From NCBI RefSeq assembly GCF_001044425.1, contig NZ_LFML01000010.1, forward strand, positions 1 to 36,150: a DNA stretch of 36,150 nt, given 5' to 3'. The translations under genes and the position numbers were made by a program. The notes beneath the pieces are model-generated. The model did not search any database, had not been told where the DNA came from, and worked only from the letters and a program-made list of their open reading frames with translations. The DNA comes from Streptomyces roseus. GTDB taxonomy: Bacteria; Actinomycetota; Actinomycetes; Streptomycetales; Streptomycetaceae. Positions 26,682-34,500 of the stretch are shown in pieces; positions within the stretch are counted from its first letter, which is position 1, and each line of letters starts with the position of its first letter.

Positions 26682-27806
26682 GTGACTGAGATCGAGATCG
26701 GGCGCGGCAAGCGCGGCCGCAGGGCGTACGCGTTCGACGACATCGCCATCGTCCCGAGCCGGCGTACGCGGGACCCGAAGGAGGTCTCGATCGCCTGGCA
26801 GATCGACGCCTACCGCTTCGAGCTCCCCTTCCTGGCCGCCCCCATGGACTCGGTCGTCTCCCCGCAGACCGCCATCCGCATCGGCGAGCTCGGCGGCCTC
26901 GGCGTGCTGAACCTCGAAGGCCTGTGGACCCGCTACGAGGACCCGCAGCCGCTCCTCGACGAGATCCGGGAGCTGGACGAGGAGTCCGCCACCCGCCGTC
27001 TCCAGGAGATCTACTCCGCCCCCATCCAGGCGGACCTGATCCGGCAGCGCATCAAGGAGGTCCGCGACTCCGGCGTCGTCACCGCCGCCGCGCTCTCCCC
27101 GCAGCGCACCGCCGAGTTCTCCAAGGCCGTCGTCGACGCGGGCGTGGACATCTTCGTGATCCGCGGCACCACCGTGTCGGCGGAGCACGTCTCCGGCGCC
27201 GCCGAGCCGCTGAACCTGAAGCAGTTCATCTACGAGCTCGACGTCCCGGTCATCGTCGGCGGCTGCGCCACGTACACCGCGGCCCTGCACCTGATGCGCA
27301 CCGGCGCGGCGGGCGTGCTGGTCGGCTTCGGCGGCGGCGCCGCGCACACCACGCGCAACGTGCTCGGCATCCAGGTCCCGATGGCCACCGCCGTCGCGGA
27401 CGTGGCCGCGGCCCGCCGCGACTACATGGACGAGTCCGGCGGCCGCTACGTGCACGTCATCGCCGACGGCGGCGTGGGCTGGTCCGGGGACATCCCGAAG
27501 GCCGTCGCCTGCGGCGCGGACGCCGTGATGATGGGCTCCCCGCTGGCCCGTGCCACCGACGCGCCCGGCCGGGGCAACCACTGGGGCATGGAGGCCGTCC
27601 ACGAGGACGTGCCGCGCGGCAAGAAGGTCGACCTCGGCACGGTCGGCACCACCGAGGAGATCCTCACCGGCCCGTCGCACACCCCGGACGGCTCGATGAA
27701 CATCTTCGGCGCGCTGCGCCGCTCGATGGCCACGACCGGCTACAGCGAGCTCAAGGAGTTCCAGCGGGTCGAGGTCACGGTCGCGGACTCGCAGCACAGC
27801 CGCTGA
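26682..27806 (+). CDS. guaB3: GuaB3-type IMP dehydrogenase-related protein without CBS domains
   Basis: A 374-aa IMPDH/GMP reductase-family barrel. It starts TEIEIGRGKRGRRAYAFDDIAIVPSRRTRDPKEV and has APMDSVVSP, VPVIVGGCATYTAALHLM, IADGGVGWSGDIPKAVACGADAVMMGSPLA and a C-terminal SMNIFGALRRSMATTGYSELKEFQ. The CBS pair is missing. The position of the IMPDH catalytic loop reads GFGGGAAHTTRNVLG, with His222 where GuaB has Cys309. GuaB3 proteins are frequent in actinobacteria and cyanobacteria. The M. tuberculosis homologue lacks IMPDH activity as far as I recall, and a GMP reductase role has been reported for a cyanobacterial member, so the reaction here is open. GTG 26682 has GAGGAAAGG upstream. 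Its own terminator follows. Confidence 0.92.
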   Translation: MTEIEIGRGKRGRRAYAFDDIAIVPSRRTRDPKEVSIAWQIDAYRFELPFLAAPMDSVVSPQTAIRIGELGGLGVLNLEGLWTRYEDPQPLLDEIRELDEESATRRLQEIYSAPIQADLIRQRIKEVRDSGVVTAAALSPQRTAEFSKAVVDAGVDIFVIRGTTVSAEHVSGAAEPLNLKQFIYELDVPVIVGGCATYTAALHLMRTGAAGVLVGFGGGAAHTTRNVLGIQVPMATAVADVAAARRDYMDESGGRYVHVIADGGVGWSGDIPKAVACGADAVMMGSPLARATDAPGRGNHWGMEAVHEDVPRGKKVDLGTVGTTEEILTGPSHTPDGSMNIFGALRRSMATTGYSELKEFQRVEVTVADSQHSR

Positions 27807-27839
27807 CCCGTACGCCGCACGCCGTACCCCATACGCACG

Positions 27840-27877
27840 CGAAGGGCCGGCTCCCCGGATGGGGAGCCGGCCCTTCG
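27840..27877 (+). terminator. Terminator after guaB3
   Basis: GAAGGGCCGGCTCCCC (27841-27856), loop GGAT, GGGGAGCCGGCCCTTC (27861-27876): 16-17 bp perfect stem, 34 nt after the stop. Confidence 0.92.
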
Positions 27878-27936
27878 GCGTCCGCCCACGTACGGGCCGG
27901 TCGAGCGGCCCCGGCACCGTCGGTCGGTCGGGAGCG

Positions 27937-28428
27937 TCAGTCGCCGGCCTTCTTCGCGGCGCCGAAGGCCACGAAGCCGCCGATGGCGAGGAAGGCGTAG
28001 TCCATCAGGTCCGCGCCCTCCTGCCAGATGTCGTTCAGACCGCCGACGCCCGCCTTGCCGAGGACTTCGCCGAGGCCGACGTTGCCGTAGTCGGCCAAGG
28101 CCAGCGCGATGAAGAACAGCTGGCCGAGGTAGACGGCGCCGAGGGAGAGGACCGCGCCGATCACGGGGAGCGCCGGGTTCCTGCCGCCGGCCTTGCCGGC
28201 GGCGAAGCCGATCAGCAGACCCACGCCGACGGCCGCGTAGCCGACCTGGCGGTCGATCGCGTTCATGATCCCGCCGTACGCGGCGGCCGCGATCAGGGCG
28301 GCGACCACGCCCGCGGCGATGCCCAGGCCGACGTTGCCGGTGCGGGCGGGATCGGCGGGGTACGGGACGGCGGCCGCCGCGGCGGGTGCGCCGGATTCCG
28401 GCGCGGGCGGCTGGGTGTGCTGGCTCAT
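27937..28428 (-). CDS. Small integral membrane protein, unknown function
   Basis: A 163-aa protein with a Pro/Ala-rich cytoplasmic N-terminus (SQHTQPPAPESGAP) and about four membrane helices: GLGIAAGVVAALIAAAAYGG (residues 31-50), VGYAAVGVGLLIGFAAG (58-74), LPVIGAVLSLGAVYLGQLFF (83-102) and MDYAFLAIGGFVAFGA (about 140-157). Glycine and alanine dominate the helices, which suggests tight packing. I do not recognise a family with known role; such proteins are common next to guaB3 in Streptomyces. ATG 28428 is the chosen start, with a G-rich run upstream. It converges on the guaB3 terminator. Confidence 0.82.
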   Translation of the reverse strand: MSQHTQPPAPESGAPAAAAAVPYPADPARTGNVGLGIAAGVVAALIAAAAYGGIMNAIDRQVGYAAVGVGLLIGFAAGKAGGRNPALPVIGAVLSLGAVYLGQLFFIALALADYGNVGLGEVLGKAGVGGLNDIWQEGADLMDYAFLAIGGFVAFGAAKKAGD

Positions 28429-28575
28429 GGTGGAAATCCCCCCCAGGGATTCGGGCGTGCGCATACGTGTCCCCGGAGGTCGCCGAGGACGTATGGACGA
28501 GATGAGAGTCGCCGCAGGCTAGCAGGCGGCTCCGACTTCCGCTGACGCGTTTTCCGGGCGCGGTCCGGCGGGGGT

Positions 28576-28594
28576 CCGGCCCGGTCGGGGCCGG
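28576..28594 (-). terminator. Stem-loop directly after the nucleotide-sugar dehydrogenase gene
   Basis: CCGGCCC, loop GGTCG (plus-strand reading), GGGCCGG: a 7-bp perfect GC stem adjoining the stop codon of the leftward gene. Confidence 0.45.
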
Positions 28595-29890
28595 TCAGAG
28601 CCGGTGTGCCGCGCCCGCCGGGCTGGCCCCGCGGGTGTCCAGCAGCAACTGCGCCTTCACCGCGAGGCCTTGGAGGTCGTACGTGCGGTGGTGCTGGAGC
28701 AGGATCGTCAGGTCGGCGTTCGCGGCGGCCTCGTACAGCGATTCCGCCCGCGGTACCGGCCGGTCCCTGACGCGCCATCCGGCGACGAACGGGTCGTGGT
28801 AGCTGACCAGTGCCCCGAGGTCGAGCAGGCGGCTGGCGATCTCGCGGGCCGGTGAGCCCTCCTGGTCGGCGAGGTCGGGCTTGTACGTGACGCCGAGCAG
28901 CAGGACGCGGGCGCCGCGGGCCGATTTGCCGTGCTCGTTCAGCAGGGTGGCGCAGCGCTGGATGACGTACTGGGGCATCCGCCCGTTGATCTCCTGCGCC
29001 AGGCCGACCATGCGCAGGGGGTGGCCCGGGGTGCGGGTGGTGTGGGGGAGGTAGTTGGGGTCGAGGGGGACGCTGCGGCCGCCGACCCCCGGGCCGGGCC
29101 GGAAGGCCTGGAAGCCGTACGGCTTGGTCTCGGCGCAGCGGATGACGTCCCAGAGGTCGACGCCGAGGTCGTGGCAGAGCACCGCCATCTCGTTCATGAG
29201 GGCGATGTTGACGTGCCGGTAGTTCGTTTCGAGGAGCTGGACGGTCTCGGCCTCGCGCAGCCCGCGCGCCCTGACCACCTTCTCGGTGAGGCGGGCGTAG
29301 AAGGCGTGCGCGGACTCCGTGCAGGCGGGGGTGAGGCCGCCGATCACCTTGGGGGTGTTGGCGATGCCGTGCGTCCGGTTGCCGGGGTCGAGCCGGCTGG
29401 GGGAGTAGGCGAGGTGGAAATCCCGGCCGGCGCGCAGTCCGGAGCCGGCTTCCAGGATGGGGCGCAGGTAGTCCTCGGTGACCCCCGGGTGGGCCGCGGA
29501 TTCGAGGATGACGGTGGTGTGGGGGCGCAGCCGGGCGGCGAGGGTGTGTCCCGCCTCGCCGACGGCGCTGAGGTCGAGTGCGCGGTCGGCGCCGAGTTGG
29601 GTGGGGGCGCAGATGACGGCGGTGCGGACACGGCCGAGTTCGGCGGGGTTGTCGGTGATCCGGAAGCCGGCGGCCGACATGCGGCGGATCTCGGCGGCGG
29701 TGAGGGTGGAGTCGGTGGCGCCGGCCGTGGCCACCGTCCCGGCGGGGCCCGCGGCTCCTGCGGGTCCTGGTGCTGCGGATGTCGCCGGACCACTGTCGTA
29801 GCCGACCGTCTCGATTCCGGCGGCGACGGCCGCCTGGGCCAGCGGGAGGCCGAGGTGGCCGAGTCCGATGACGGCGAGATCTGCGGGCAT
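28595..29890 (-). CDS. UDP-glucose/UDP-ManNAc dehydrogenase-family protein with Ser in place of catalytic Cys
   Basis: Nucleotide-sugar dehydrogenases oxidise the C6 alcohol of UDP-sugars to uronic acids for capsule or wall glycans. This 431-aa homologue starts ADLAVIGLGHLGLPLAQAAVAAG (NAD-binding GxGxxG), has ETNYRHVNIALMNEMAVLCHDLGVDLWDVI in the central domain, and LLLGVTYKPDLADQEGSPA plus a YHDPFV region in the C-terminal UDP-binding domain. The catalytic motif, GVGGHCIPVDP in WecC-type enzymes, reads GVGGRSVPLDP, so the Cys is Ser273. An Ala/Gly/Pro-rich insert (about residues 35-60) interrupts the Rossmann fold after YDSG. ATG 29890 is used; ATG 29914 is an alternative. No glycosyltransferase genes are adjacent. 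It is divergent from glpD. Confidence 0.88.
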   Translation of the reverse strand: MPADLAVIGLGHLGLPLAQAAVAAGIETVGYDSGPATSAAPGPAGAAGPAGTVATAGATDSTLTAAEIRRMSAAGFRITDNPAELGRVRTAVICAPTQLGADRALDLSAVGEAGHTLAARLRPHTTVILESAAHPGVTEDYLRPILEAGSGLRAGRDFHLAYSPSRLDPGNRTHGIANTPKVIGGLTPACTESAHAFYARLTEKVVRARGLREAETVQLLETNYRHVNIALMNEMAVLCHDLGVDLWDVIRCAETKPYGFQAFRPGPGVGGRSVPLDPNYLPHTTRTPGHPLRMVGLAQEINGRMPQYVIQRCATLLNEHGKSARGARVLLLGVTYKPDLADQEGSPAREIASRLLDLGALVSYHDPFVAGWRVRDRPVPRAESLYEAAANADLTILLQHHRTYDLQGLAVKAQLLLDTRGASPAGAAHRL

Positions 29891-30151
29891 GGGGTGCCGT
29901 CCCTTCCCTGGCATGCATGAGGGGGCTGGGTGCGCAAGCCCTGTGGACCGTGCAGGTGGAGTGTGGAGCCGGCGCGATGTCAGACTAGGCGTATATATGA
30001 CCGATGTGTCGTATTACGGGGTGATGGTCACTGTTGTGTTGTCCACAGGCGGTGGCTGATGTCGCTGCGGCGGGTCAGAATCGTGAGCGGGGGGATGTGA
30101 GCGGGGTCACCCGCACCGAGCCGGGACGACCCGCACCAACGGGAGGCAGCC
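29891..30151. other. Divergent intergenic region dehydrogenase/glpD
   Basis: 261 bp between divergent genes. It contains an A+T-rich patch (GTATATATGA, about 29990-29999) and TTGTCCACA near 30038 that could belong to promoters, but no -35/-10 pair is convincing. The only clear signal is the GGGAGG ribosome-binding site of glpD. Confidence 0.5.
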
Positions 30152-31858
30152 GTGAGGACAGCGACACTGGGGCCGGTCCAGCGCGAAGAGGCGCTCGCCC
30201 GGATGGCCGAGCGGGAACTGGACGTGCTGGTGGTGGGTGCGGGCGTGGTCGGCGCGGGCACCGCGCTCGACGCCGCGACCAGAGGCCTCTCGACGGGGCT
30301 GGTGGAGGCCAGGGACTGGGCGTCCGGCACCTCCAGCCGGTCGAGCAAGCTCATCCACGGCGGGCTGCGCTATCTGGAGATGCTCGACTTCGCTCTCGTA
30401 CGGGAGGCCCTGAAGGAGCGCGGCCTGCTGCTGGAGCGGCTGGCTCCGCACCTGGTGAAGCCCGTGCCGTTCCTGTACCCGCTCCAGCACAAGGTCTGGG
30501 AGCGGTTCTACGCCGGATCGGGCGTCGCGCTGTACGACGCGATGTCGGTCTCCAGCGGGCACGGGCGGGGGCTGCCGGTGCACCGGCACCTGTCGCGCAA
30601 GCGCGCCCTGCGGGTGGCACCGGCGCTGCGCAAGGACGCGCTGGTGGGGGCGCTGCAGTACTACGACGCCCAGATGGACGACGCGCGGTACGTGGCGACG
30701 CTGGTGCGGACGGCTGCGGCGTACGGGGCGCAGTGCGCCAACCGGGCGCGGGTGGTCGGATTCCTGCGGGAGGGCGAGCGGGTCGTCGGGGCGCGCGTGC
30801 GGGACGTGGAGGGCGGCGGGGAGTACGAGATCCGCGCGCGCCAGATCGTGAACGCGACCGGGGTGTGGACGGACGACACGCAGGCGCTGATCGGGGAGCG
30901 CGGTCAGTTCCACGTCCGGGCCTCGAAGGGCATCCATCTGGTCGTACCGAAGGACCGGATCCACTCCACGACCGGGCTGATCCTGCGGACGGAGAAGTCC
31001 GTGCTGTTCGTCATCCCGTGGGGCCGCAGCTGGATCGTGGGCACGACGGACACGGACTGGGACCTGGACAAGGCGCATCCCGCGGCGTCGAGCGCGGACA
31101 TCGACTACCTGCTGGAGCACGTGAACTCGGTGCTGGCGGTCCCGCTGACGCGGGACGACGTGCAGGGGGTGTACGCGGGTCTGCGGCCGCTGCTGGCCGG
31201 GGAGTCGGACGCGACGAGCAAGCTCTCGCGCGAGCACACGGTGGCGCATCCCGTGCCGGGGCTGGTGGTGGTGGCGGGCGGCAAGTACACGACGTACCGG
31301 GTGATGGCGAAGGACGCGGTCGACGAGGCGGTGCACGGGCTGGACCAGCGGGTCGCGCCATGCGTGACGGAGGACGTGCCGCTGGTGGGGGCGGAGGGAT
31401 ACCGGGCGCTGTGGAACGGGCGCGCCGGGATCGCCGCCCGGACGGGTCTTCATGTGGTGCGGGTGGAGCACCTGTTGAACCGGTACGGCTCGATGACGGA
31501 CGAACTGCTGGAGCTGATCGCGGGGGACCCGACGCTGGGGCAGCCGCTGGGCGGTGCGGACGACTACCTGCGGGCAGAGGTGGTGTACGCGGCCTCGCAC
31601 GAGGGGGCGCGGCATCTCGACGACGTGCTGACGCGGCGGACGCGCATCTCGATCGAGACGTTCGACCGGGGGACGCGATCGGCGCGGGAGTGTGCGGAGC
31701 TGATGGCTCCGGTTCTCGGCTGGGACAAGCAGCAGATCGAGAAGGAAGTGGAACACTACGAGAAGCGGGTGCAGGCGGAACGGGAATCGCAGCGGCAGCC
31801 GGACGACCAGACGGCGGACGCCGCGCGGCTGGGGGCGCCCGACATCGTTCCGTTGTAA
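30152..31858 (+). CDS. glpD: Aerobic glycerol-3-phosphate dehydrogenase
   Basis: FAD-dependent membrane-associated enzyme oxidising sn-glycerol-3-phosphate to dihydroxyacetone phosphate and feeding electrons to quinones. The 568-aa protein has the FAD motif VLVVGAGVVGAGTALDAATRG, SSRSSKLIHGGLRYLE, GVWTDDTQ, ASKGIHLVVPKDRI, WIVGTTDTDWD and VYAGLRPLL, all typical of GlpD. The C-terminal domain includes YGSMTDELLEL. GTG 30152 follows GGGAGG by 5 nt. No glycerol kinase or facilitator gene is next to it, so it is not part of a gyl-type operon; it may mainly serve phospholipid-derived G3P. A short dyad (CTCCGG-GAT-CCGGAG, 31859-31873) directly follows the stop. Confidence 0.96.
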   Translation: MRTATLGPVQREEALARMAERELDVLVVGAGVVGAGTALDAATRGLSTGLVEARDWASGTSSRSSKLIHGGLRYLEMLDFALVREALKERGLLLERLAPHLVKPVPFLYPLQHKVWERFYAGSGVALYDAMSVSSGHGRGLPVHRHLSRKRALRVAPALRKDALVGALQYYDAQMDDARYVATLVRTAAAYGAQCANRARVVGFLREGERVVGARVRDVEGGGEYEIRARQIVNATGVWTDDTQALIGERGQFHVRASKGIHLVVPKDRIHSTTGLILRTEKSVLFVIPWGRSWIVGTTDTDWDLDKAHPAASSADIDYLLEHVNSVLAVPLTRDDVQGVYAGLRPLLAGESDATSKLSREHTVAHPVPGLVVVAGGKYTTYRVMAKDAVDEAVHGLDQRVAPCVTEDVPLVGAEGYRALWNGRAGIAARTGLHVVRVEHLLNRYGSMTDELLELIAGDPTLGQPLGGADDYLRAEVVYAASHEGARHLDDVLTRRTRISIETFDRGTRSARECAELMAPVLGWDKQQIEKEVEHYEKRVQAERESQRQPDDQTADAARLGAPDIVPL

Positions 31859-31992
31859 CTCCGGGATCCGGAGGGGGGAACCGCGGACCCGGGGCGCCCG
31901 TCCGTTGCGGAGTGAGGAACAATGAGGGTTCTGCCGGGCCGGGTTACCGGGGATCCCCGGGGCAGCAGGCGGCACGATCGCAGAGGGGACGC

Positions 31993-34356
31993 ATGTCGAA
32001 GCCGGAGCACACCGAGTCGCCTGCGGCGAAGCAGGAAGCTACGCGTGCCGAGTCGCCTGCGGCGGAGCGGGACCTGAGCGAGGCCGGGGCGGAGCCGGAG
32101 GCTGCGAACAACGACGCGCCGGCCGCGGCCGACGCCGCCGAGGAGGGCCCGTCCGTACGGGAAGCGGCCCGGGACGCTGCGCCCGAGGGGGCGAAGCCGG
32201 ACCTGGTCAAGTCCGCGGCGAAGGCCGAGGAGAAGGCCGGCGACAAGAAGGCCGCCGAGAAGCCCGGCGACGAGAAGGTCGGCGAGAAGAAGGCCGCCGA
32301 GAAGGCCGGCGAGAAGAAGGTTGACGAGAAGGTCGGCGAGAAGAAGGCCGGCGTCGCGGTGAACCCCGTCGTCGAGAAGGCCGATGCGGTCGCCGCCGCC
32401 GTCAAGGCGGCCGCCGCCAAGGCCGCCGAGGACGGCCAGGACGAGGGCCGGCTGCTCGCGCGCCGCTACCGCCTGCGCGAAGTGCTGGGCAAGGGCGGCA
32501 TGGGCACCGTCTGGCGCGCCGAGGACGAGACCCTCGGCCGCACGGTCGCCGTCAAGGAACTCCGCTTCAGCACCGGCGTCGACGAGGACGAGAAGCGCCG
32601 CCTCATCACCCGTACGCTCCGCGAGGCCAAGGCCATCGCGCGGATCCGCAGTGGCGGAGCCGTCACCGTCTTCGACGTCGTCGACGAGGACGGCCGCCCG
32701 TGGATCGTCATGGAGCTCATCGAGGGCCCCTCCCTCGCCGACTTCATCCGTGAGAACGGCCCGCTGACCCCCCACCGCGCGGCCGAGGTCGGCCTCGCCG
32801 TCCTCGACGTCCTGCGCGCCGCGCACGGCCAGGGCATCCTGCACCGGGACGTGAAGCCCTCCAACGTCCTCATCGCGCGCACCGGTCGCGTCGTCCTGAC
32901 CGACTTCGGCATCGCCCAGGTCGAGGGCGACCCGTCCGTCACCTCCACCGGCATGCTCGTCGGCGCCCCCTCGTACATCTCCCCCGAGCGCGCCCGCGGC
33001 CAAAAGCCCGGCCCGCCAGCCGACATGTGGTCCCTCGGCGGACTGCTGTACGCCGCCGTCGAAGGCGTGCCCCCGTACGACAAGGGCTCCGCGCTCGCCA
33101 CCCTCACCGCCGTGATGACCGAGCCGGTGGACCCGCCCAAGAACGCCGGCCCGCTGACCGAGGTCATCTACGGCCTGCTGGCCAAGGACCCGGCCCGCCG
33201 CCTGGACGACGAGCGCGCGCGGGCGATGCTCACCGCCGTCGTCAACGCGCCGGAGCCGGTGACCGCCACCGTCCTCGCTCCGGCCGTCGAGGAGACCCGC
33301 CAGATCTCGCTCGCCGACGCCAAGGAGGCCGCCGCCAAGGCCACCGCCGAGAAGGCCGCGGAGAAGGCGGAGAAGAAGGAGCGCGAACGGCTGGAGCGCG
33401 AGCAGCGCGAGCGGGCCCGCGCGGCGCTGAAGGCGACCCGCAAGGCCGCGGCCGCGGCGGCCGCCGCAGCGTCGGCCACGGCGGCCTCGGCGGCCGAGTC
33501 CCCGGCCCCCGCGCGGGCTCCGGGCAGGCCCTCGCCGGTCGCGGCGCCGCTCACCGATGTCATGTCCCGCCGCACCATCGCCCTCGCGATAGCCGGTATG
33601 GTCGTCGCGCTCGCCGTGATCGGTTCGCTCATCGCATACGCGTTCAGCGGTGACGACCCGAAGGACAAGAAGAAGGACGAGGGCAAGGGCGGACCGGGTA
33701 CGGCAGTGTCCGGCAGCCCCAGCCCCGGATCATCGCCCAAGACCGGCGAGACCGGCGCCACCTCGGGCAAGGGCGGCACCGGCACCGGAAGCGCCAACGG
33801 CGGTCCCGGCAGCCAGCCGAGCCAGGGGCAGTCACCGGGCGGCCAGCAGGGCCAGAGCCAGGGGCAGGGCTCCGGTTCGGGCGGTCCCGGAACCGGACTC
33901 CCCGACGGGTACGCGAAGGTGACGGACCTCGGGTTCCACTTCTCGATGGCCATGCCGTCCGGCTTCAAGGTGACGGGGATAGCCGGCGAGAACTCCGGCG
34001 CGATATACAGCCGCGACGGCGGCTTCCCCCGCATCCAGGTCGACTACACCGCCAGCCCCGGCAACGACGCCCGCGCCGCGTGGGCCGAGGCGGTCGCCGG
34101 AACGGCGAGCGGCAGCACCAACTACCGCACGATCCGCATCGACGCGACGGAGTACAACGGCTACCCGACCGTCGCGGACTGGGAGTTCGAGCGGGAACAG
34201 AAGGGCATCAAGGTCCGCGTGCTCAACCGCGGTTTCAAGGTGGACGCGAAGCACGGCTACGCCATCATGATCAGCTGCGCGGCGGACCAGTGGGACGCCC
34301 CGGAGTGCACGACGATGCGCAACACGGCCTACCAGACGTTCCAGCCGCTGGGCTGA
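31993..34356 (+). CDS. Transmembrane Ser/Thr protein kinase (Hanks type) with long Lys/Glu-rich N-terminal extension
   Basis: A 787-aa membrane kinase. Residues 1-155 are a disordered Ala/Glu/Lys-rich extension with repeats of a 9-residue unit (82-120). The kinase domain (about 158-415) is intact: glycine loop GKGGMG (166-171), K188 in VAVKEL, HRDVKPSN (catalytic D286), DFG (304-306) and APSYISPE. Then come an Ala/Lys-rich coiled-coil-like stretch (440-500), one transmembrane helix (about 527-551), a Gly/Ser/Pro/Gln-rich linker and an external domain (about 635-787, LPDGYAKVTDLGFHFSMAMP to MISCAADQWDAPEC) with two cysteines that may form a disulfide. No PASTA repeats. ATG 31993 has AGAGGGG 5 nt upstream; the frame is open much further upstream across glpD, but that part is shadow. 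Substrates unknown. Confidence 0.93.
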   Translation: MSKPEHTESPAAKQEATRAESPAAERDLSEAGAEPEAANNDAPAAADAAEEGPSVREAARDAAPEGAKPDLVKSAAKAEEKAGDKKAAEKPGDEKVGEKKAAEKAGEKKVDEKVGEKKAGVAVNPVVEKADAVAAAVKAAAAKAAEDGQDEGRLLARRYRLREVLGKGGMGTVWRAEDETLGRTVAVKELRFSTGVDEDEKRRLITRTLREAKAIARIRSGGAVTVFDVVDEDGRPWIVMELIEGPSLADFIRENGPLTPHRAAEVGLAVLDVLRAAHGQGILHRDVKPSNVLIARTGRVVLTDFGIAQVEGDPSVTSTGMLVGAPSYISPERARGQKPGPPADMWSLGGLLYAAVEGVPPYDKGSALATLTAVMTEPVDPPKNAGPLTEVIYGLLAKDPARRLDDERARAMLTAVVNAPEPVTATVLAPAVEETRQISLADAKEAAAKATAEKAAEKAEKKERERLEREQRERARAALKATRKAAAAAAAAASATAASAAESPAPARAPGRPSPVAAPLTDVMSRRTIALAIAGMVVALAVIGSLIAYAFSGDDPKDKKKDEGKGGPGTAVSGSPSPGSSPKTGETGATSGKGGTGTGSANGGPGSQPSQGQSPGGQQGQSQGQGSGSGGPGTGLPDGYAKVTDLGFHFSMAMPSGFKVTGIAGENSGAIYSRDGGFPRIQVDYTASPGNDARAAWAEAVAGTASGSTNYRTIRIDATEYNGYPTVADWEFEREQKGIKVRVLNRGFKVDAKHGYAIMISCAADQWDAPECTTMRNTAYQTFQPLG
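32236..32352 (+). repeat. 27-bp coding repeats in the kinase N-terminus
   Basis: Degenerate tandem units encoding AGDKKAAEK, PGDEK, VGEKKAAEK, AGEKKVDEK and VGEKKAG. The period is 9 codons with one shortened copy. Expected to vary in copy number between strains. Confidence 0.7.
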
Positions 34357-34404
34357 CCCCCTCCTGCGCTCCGCCGGAACTTTGCTCCCGGCAGGGCCGG
34401 GTGA

Positions 34405-34422
34405 CGAGCCTTCGCAGGCTCG
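34405..34422 (+). terminator. Stem-loop between the two kinase-like genes
   Basis: CGAGCCT, loop TCGC, AGGCTCG: 7-bp stem, about 49 nt after the first kinase stop and 79 nt before the next GTG. It may be a terminator or a partial attenuator within one transcript. Confidence 0.4.
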
Positions 34423-34500
34423 GGACGCGGGCGCCCTGCGCGACGTATCGTGGCAGTGGGGCCATGGGGGACGTGCGCCCCGGCACTCGGGGGAGGCGAA

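Noticed and set aside
27859..28545. 228-codon plus-strand frame over the small membrane protein
   Set aside because: Antisense shadow; the minus-strand frame has clear membrane helices and a start with consistent context.
30034..31992. Upstream part of the open frame leading into the Ser/Thr kinase (650 extra codons)
   Set aside because: It overlaps glpD in another frame and has no domains; ATG 31993 with AGAGGGG is the natural start.
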